A stretch of 64,000 nucleotides of DNA from Oegoconia quadripuncta (Eukaryota; Arthropoda; Insecta; Lepidoptera; Autostichidae): positions 21,716,414 to 21,780,413 of the forward strand of contig OX438749.1 of NCBI GenBank assembly GCA_949316235.1, read 5' to 3'. Numbering within the stretch: position 1 is the stretch's first letter; each line of letters begins with the position of its first letter. The notes beneath the pieces are model-generated. The model had not been told where the DNA came from and did no database searches. It was given only the letters and a program-made list of their open reading frames with translations. Shown here one piece after another: positions 57,101-63,100 of the stretch. Made by a program: the position numbers and the translations under genes.

Positions 57101-60100
57101 CGGCAATTTATTGTTTAACAAATAATTACATGGCAATGTTTTAAGAGTCTAAATTCACTGAATGAAATGTTTATTTCACCTTGGACAAATAATTTACAGG
57201 CAAGAACTTCTATAATAATTATATTGTTATTATACAAATCAATCTTTGTTGGGGTCACGGTTCTAACCTAACCCACTTTTCTAGCAGTTCCAATCTAGCC
57301 TACATAACCTATATGAAATATTTTTGTAAAATATTTTTTTACAAAATAAAGCATTTGCTTAATGTAAATTTGACTTAATAAAATATGAGCAAGTAAAAAG
57401 TTGCCAAATTAATATTTGACCAAGTGATTAAAATGCGAAATATAAATTTGCTAAAGATTCTTTTGGGAAATGAAACTAGTGCGATAAGTTTTTTGGGACG
57501 TAGAATTGTTAATAGCATTGTCGTGTTCCGGTTGTCAGAGATAAGATAGCCAGTCCCCCAAATGTGTTGGGGTTTCCGGGTCAGTACGCTTCCATCTTCG
57601 ACCGCATCTTCACTTAACATCAGGTGTGATTGAGGTCAAGTACCAACCCGTTATGCATAAAAAAAAAGAAAAAAAAGAACCCATTTCTACTGCGTTGATT
57701 CTCCTTGCATGCTTCTTCTGCCTTACATCAGCGTGGGCACCAACACGCTACGGTGGATCGCTACTCTTGCCTTAATAAAAAAAAAATGTTCGACAAAGGT
57801 GGGCGAATGACAGAAGGCTGTTGTTGGCAGGTTCATAAACCTGTACAACCAGGCGATCATCAACTCGCCGCAGTGCGACATCCTCGACGAGCGGCTGAGC
57901 AGCCTCAACGACTTCTTCACGCGCAGCATCTACGAGAACGTCTGCAGGAGCCTGTTCGAGAAGGACAAGCTTATCTTCTCCCTCGTTCTCACACTTGGGA
58001 TCCTCAGGGCTAAGGTATAGACACATTGGTGTCGATTCGGATGTACACCAACTAAAGTAAAATCAAAATTTGGGGATTGTTATGGTTCACGCTCTCGATT
58101 GGCACCATAAAAATATACGATGCTATTAACATATTTGTCCAGTTCAAGTCTCAGGCAGGCGATTTTTTTGTATTCAAAAAAATCGCCTGCCTGAGACTGA
58201 GGGTTATTACCCTTGAAAGCGTTTCTTCTTATTCATAAAAAATTACAAACGCTTTATAAGTCTGTTTTTGATATAGAATAAAAATAGAATAATAATTTAT
58301 TTCCAAGAATATGGTGCATTACAAGGTGACACATTTAGATCCATCAGCATATTCTGCCATGATTTGGCGTAGAAATACGTAAATTTGGCGTATAGTCTGT
58401 TTTGTCTCTGTCGTTCATTAGGAAATGTTGTAATGAAAGAAAGTGACAAAGCATGGTTTAACTAAAACAGGCTTATAAAGCGTTTGTAGTTTTTTATGAA
58501 TAATAATATTATAATATTTAACCGCCTCCGTGGCTCAATGTAAACAACACTGAGTTTACGATTCGGAGGTCGCGGGTTCGATCCCCAGCGGGGTACATGT
58601 TTAAGTACTCGGTTTGGTTGGTGGTAGGGCATATTAAAATGTCCGCCTGGCTAGCTACCACCATCTTATCTAAATCTGCCGCCAAGCAGCAATGTTAATA
58701 GCATTGTTGTATTCCGGTTGTCAGAGATAAGATAGCCAGTCCCCCAAATGTGTTGGGGTTTCCGGGTTAGTACGCTTTCACCTTCGACCTCATCTTCACT
58801 TAACATCAGGTGAAGAGCGTATGTATATCACTTCTAAACTGTACAAGATATTGTGAAACTTTTTACTGATATTGGAATTACATGACTAGCTTAGTAAATT
58901 GATCTGGAAAAGAAACTGGGATATGTCCTGTGTGATACACGATAAATAAATAAATAGAAATCAGTGATTATGAAAATTGTATAAAAAATATAATAAAATG
59001 TAAAGGCCGAAAATTCTACCACTGACCCGCCAGTTTGATTAGGTGCACAAGCTTAAGATGATAAGGAGTTCGAGATATGAGAAGAGACAGACAGACGACA
59101 CCGGTGCGGTGACAGACCGTCGAACGATGTGAAGTCAACAACAAGACCCTGTCTAACTTCACTGTGGACGTCGGTGCTATGGCGATTTGGCGGGGTCTTT
59201 AAATTGGCCTAGCCCAAAATCCTACATGTCCATTTGGAATATTTCCTACTCCCATACACTTTACTGCGTCATGGCATTCATCATCATCTGATTTAAGAGC
59301 CATGCTCTTGTCGGTGGAGATTTTTCCATATCTCTCTGCTCTCCGCCTTCCTCTTGACCTCCTGATACGACACGACGTTCAACTTCTCTTTTATCTGCTG
59401 CATGTAGCTTATTCTTGGTTTTCCTCTTTTTCTTTTCCCCTCTATTCTTCCTTCTATTATGGTTTTGATGAAATCATCGTGTCGTATAAGGTGTCCCAGC
59501 ATTTTCCCTCTTCTATTCTCAATTACTCCCAACAATTTCTTTTTTCCCGTACTATATATAAAACCTCTTCGTTCGGTTTATCATGGCATTATCAGTCCAA
59601 AATCAAGTTTGGCTCTTGGGTCAAAGCTGGTTGATCCCGTTTTAAAGGTATAGGCTCATATAGAATTATCTTTCAGGGCGAAATAGACGACGAGCTGGTG
59701 GCCTTCCTCCTGACGGGGGGCGTAGCCTTGGAGAATCCCTTCGAAAACCCGGCGGCCGGCTGGCTCTCAGACAAAGCCTGGTCTGAAATCGTACGATGCA
59801 GTAATTTGAATGGGTGAGTTGACAACTATACACAAAACTGTTGAGTTGAGGGATTCATCAACTGCTAGTTCTTTTCGATTAGCGATGTTAAGCAACGTCT
59901 GGCTGGCGCGGTCTGTCCTTGAATGGGTGACCACTAGTGGCATTTTAGTAATTATAATAAATATTTCGGACACTTACACCAAACATGACGACCTGTTTGG
60001 TCTAGTGGTTCAAAATTCTGACTGCTATACCAAAAGGTCGCGGGTTCGAATCCCGCTAGGGGCATAAGTTTGTATGATGAATACAGACATGTGTTCCCGA

Positions 60101-63100
60101 GTTATGGATGTTTTTCATTTATTTATGTCTTTATTTACAAAAAAAAATGTATTTGTGTAGTTTATCAACCATCTTGTATTATACAAGCCTAGTTGCTTAG
60201 TGTGGAACTAGATGACGCTGTGTGTATGTGCAAAGATATTTATTATTATTTATTTATCTAGTCCCAAACTAAGCAAAGCTTGTCCTATGGATAAACATAA
60301 ATATTTATACCGGATGAGTTTTTTTACCGTAAGGAAACATATAGGACATGTTAGGTAAGTATATAGAAGGTATTGGCATAGATAGTTTAATCTATTTTTT
60401 CAAAACCATCATCGAATAAATCGTTAATTGTGTCATTTGACGGTCGCGTTTGTAGCACACATAATTACATCACTAAATTAAATAAATAAAGCAAACTTAG
60501 AAAATTTGAGTTCCAAATAAATCTCACATGATAGAAACCTTAGGAATCCCGCCAGTCGCATATGAATACCCGGCCGTAGCGTGCGTTTTTGAAAAAAAAA
60601 AACAACTACCTATGCCAATACCTTCTATGTCACTTAACTAATATGCCCTATTTTTTTTGTAACAGGAAAAAATCTCATCCGGTATAAACATCCATAACTC
60701 TGGAATAAATGTTCGTATTCGTCACATTTACCCCTCGCGGGATTCGAACCCGCGACCGTTGGTTTCGCGGACAGGGTCACTATCCACTACACCAATCGGT
60801 CGTGTATGTTGGATTATCAGTACAGAGAGAACTATGTTCGAATGATACCGTCAAAAAACAATAATGTGGAAGTTAGCGGCGGATCAATAGGAGTGATTCT
60901 GTGCTTCGGAAGACACCTTAAATTGTCGGACCCGATTATATGGAGAAGTGTCAATAAAATTGCACATGAAAAAGAAATACGATAACATTACATCCACATT
61001 TCAAAGTTTTAATTTTTAATACCTACACGTAAATGTAATAAAAAATGAATATTATGCATGTTTGCTCCAGTTTGCGCGGCTTTAAAGAGAGCTTCGAGAA
61101 GAACGTGAGGAAATGGAAGGAGTTTTATGATCTCGCAGCACCACACGAGAACCCGTTCCCGTCGCCATATGAGAGTATCACGGGCATACCAAAGCTCATT
61201 ATACTGAGGTAAGGAACGATCTGCGGTAAAAGACCTTGATGAAAACAAAACCTTGAACATTTGCTGTATCATTGTAATTCAATATTTAACAAATAGCAGG
61301 AAATAGAAGAAAATGCAATATCACCTTAAATTCCTCTAAAAAGACGGTACCTACTTCATCCTCGTATTTGACCGCCTCCATGGCTCAATATAAACGAATC
61401 GGAGGTCGCAAGTTCGATCCCCAGCGGATTACAGGTTTAGGTTTGGTTGGTGATAGGGATTTTAAATGTCCACCTGGCTAGCTACCACTATCCTAAGTCT
61501 GGCGCTAAACAGCAATGTTAATAGCATTGTTGTGTCCCGGTTGTCAGAGATAAGATAGCCAGTCCCCCAAATAAGTTTCCGGGTCAGTACGTTTCTTCGG
61601 CCTCATCTTCCGATGTGCATAACTTGTGTTTTCACTTGTCATAAAAAAAAACATTCTATCAGCTACATTCTGGTCTTCAAGAATTTGATGTTCTTGCCAT
61701 CGACTCGCTAAGAAGAAGATCAGCTACAGAACGTTCAGTGTTGAACCTCCCCCATAGATTTCCAGAGTGACCTGTTGGAAGCGACCAGCATCCAACGACT
61801 TCCCAGGACCTTGATCAGGTCGTCCTTGGGAATATACTTGCATGTCTCCATTCCAGAACCTTAATACCCCACCGGCCATCAGTTCGTCGAGCTCTATGCT
61901 ATGTGCCCTGTCCACTGCCACTTCAATTCAGAGTTTTCAAGCGTTTTTGCCATTCGTATTACTGGCACTATTACTCGCGGTAGCCTTCTGCTACCACCAT
62001 GCTCACTGCATCTAGGCGCAGTCCGTGGTGTATACGAAAGCAGGAGGCCGAGCTTCACTCGCCCTCCTTCCCCATAGGGATGGCCCTAGTGCCATGTTGC
62101 ATTTCATTGGCTACACTCCCATTTGCCAAGGGGGGAAGTGGGAAACCTAATTTCTTACTTACACACCCTATTTCTTTCTTTAAATAGCCTGGGGTCCAAG
62201 GTAGCAGTAGAGTCACGTAGGGCACCGTCTACCTTCAGTAGGCGCCGTGTCGAGTACCACTGTCGATCCTGGCTTATAGGAGTTACAGTGAGAGGAGTGA
62301 GGAGGTGGGATTGTCACTTCTATTTATTATTACACTGGACTGACGGTGACTTTCGTTCTTTTACGGATTTAAAGAAAAGCCGAGCATCGCCCTCGTTAGC
62401 TGTAGCTCGTCATTAGCTGTAGCTAATTGCGTGATCTTCAGCTTTTTTATGAGGCCCATAGTGAGGCCAAGTTTCAGTTCCATATGACACCACCGGTAAC
62501 ATTTGTCATCTATGCTGAGTCGCCTTTAAGCATTGCGCATTCATGACTCCTCAGAGAAGAACGAGCAAGAAAGTCAAGAGCAACCCTCTTTTTAAATAGG
62601 TTTTTAGTTACAATATGTAGTATTATCTAACTATTATTATAAATGCGAAAGTTTGGATGTTTGTTTGTTTATTTGTTTGTTGATGTTGATGAACGATGTA
62701 CGGTTTACCGTGCATTAGTTATTTATGTCATTGCTTAGCATGCATTTTCACACCGTTCGCGTCGATATATCAATAGGCAATTAATCAGTGAATTACACGC
62801 ACTCAAAGCAAGCGATTGTTTTATTATAGCATAGTACACACCGCACCCTATCATCCTAGCACCTTAGCATCCTTTATCATAAGTGTAGTTTAGCCCTACA
62901 AATGGATTTGGATGAAATTTATACCCTGGATTAAGACATAGGATATTTTTTAACGTGATGAACTGAGTAGTTGTAAATAAATTAAACCATATCCGCGATA
63001 AGGTTAATCCATGCAGGCGAATCCGCGGGCGGAAAGCTGGTATTGTATAATTAGACTGAATAACGCCGAGCGCTATATGTCCTTGCTGGCTTATCATCCA

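Larger units (their letters stand above)
59957..60802 (-). mobile_element. SINE family B split by two insertions
   Basis: Tail piece atatttcggacacttacaccaa (59959-59982), then SINE C (59986-60245), then tctagtcccaaactaagcaaagcttgtcc (60258-60305), then a MITE (60306-60686), then the head taaacatccataactctgg ... cacatttacccctcgcgggattcgaacccgcgacc (to 60802). Confidence 0.72.

Noticed and set aside
59810..60067. 85-codon ORF after exon 38
   Set aside because: It starts with the end of exon 38 and runs into intron and SINE C; the GTGAGT donor at 59814 and phase with exon 39 show it is not coding beyond the donor.
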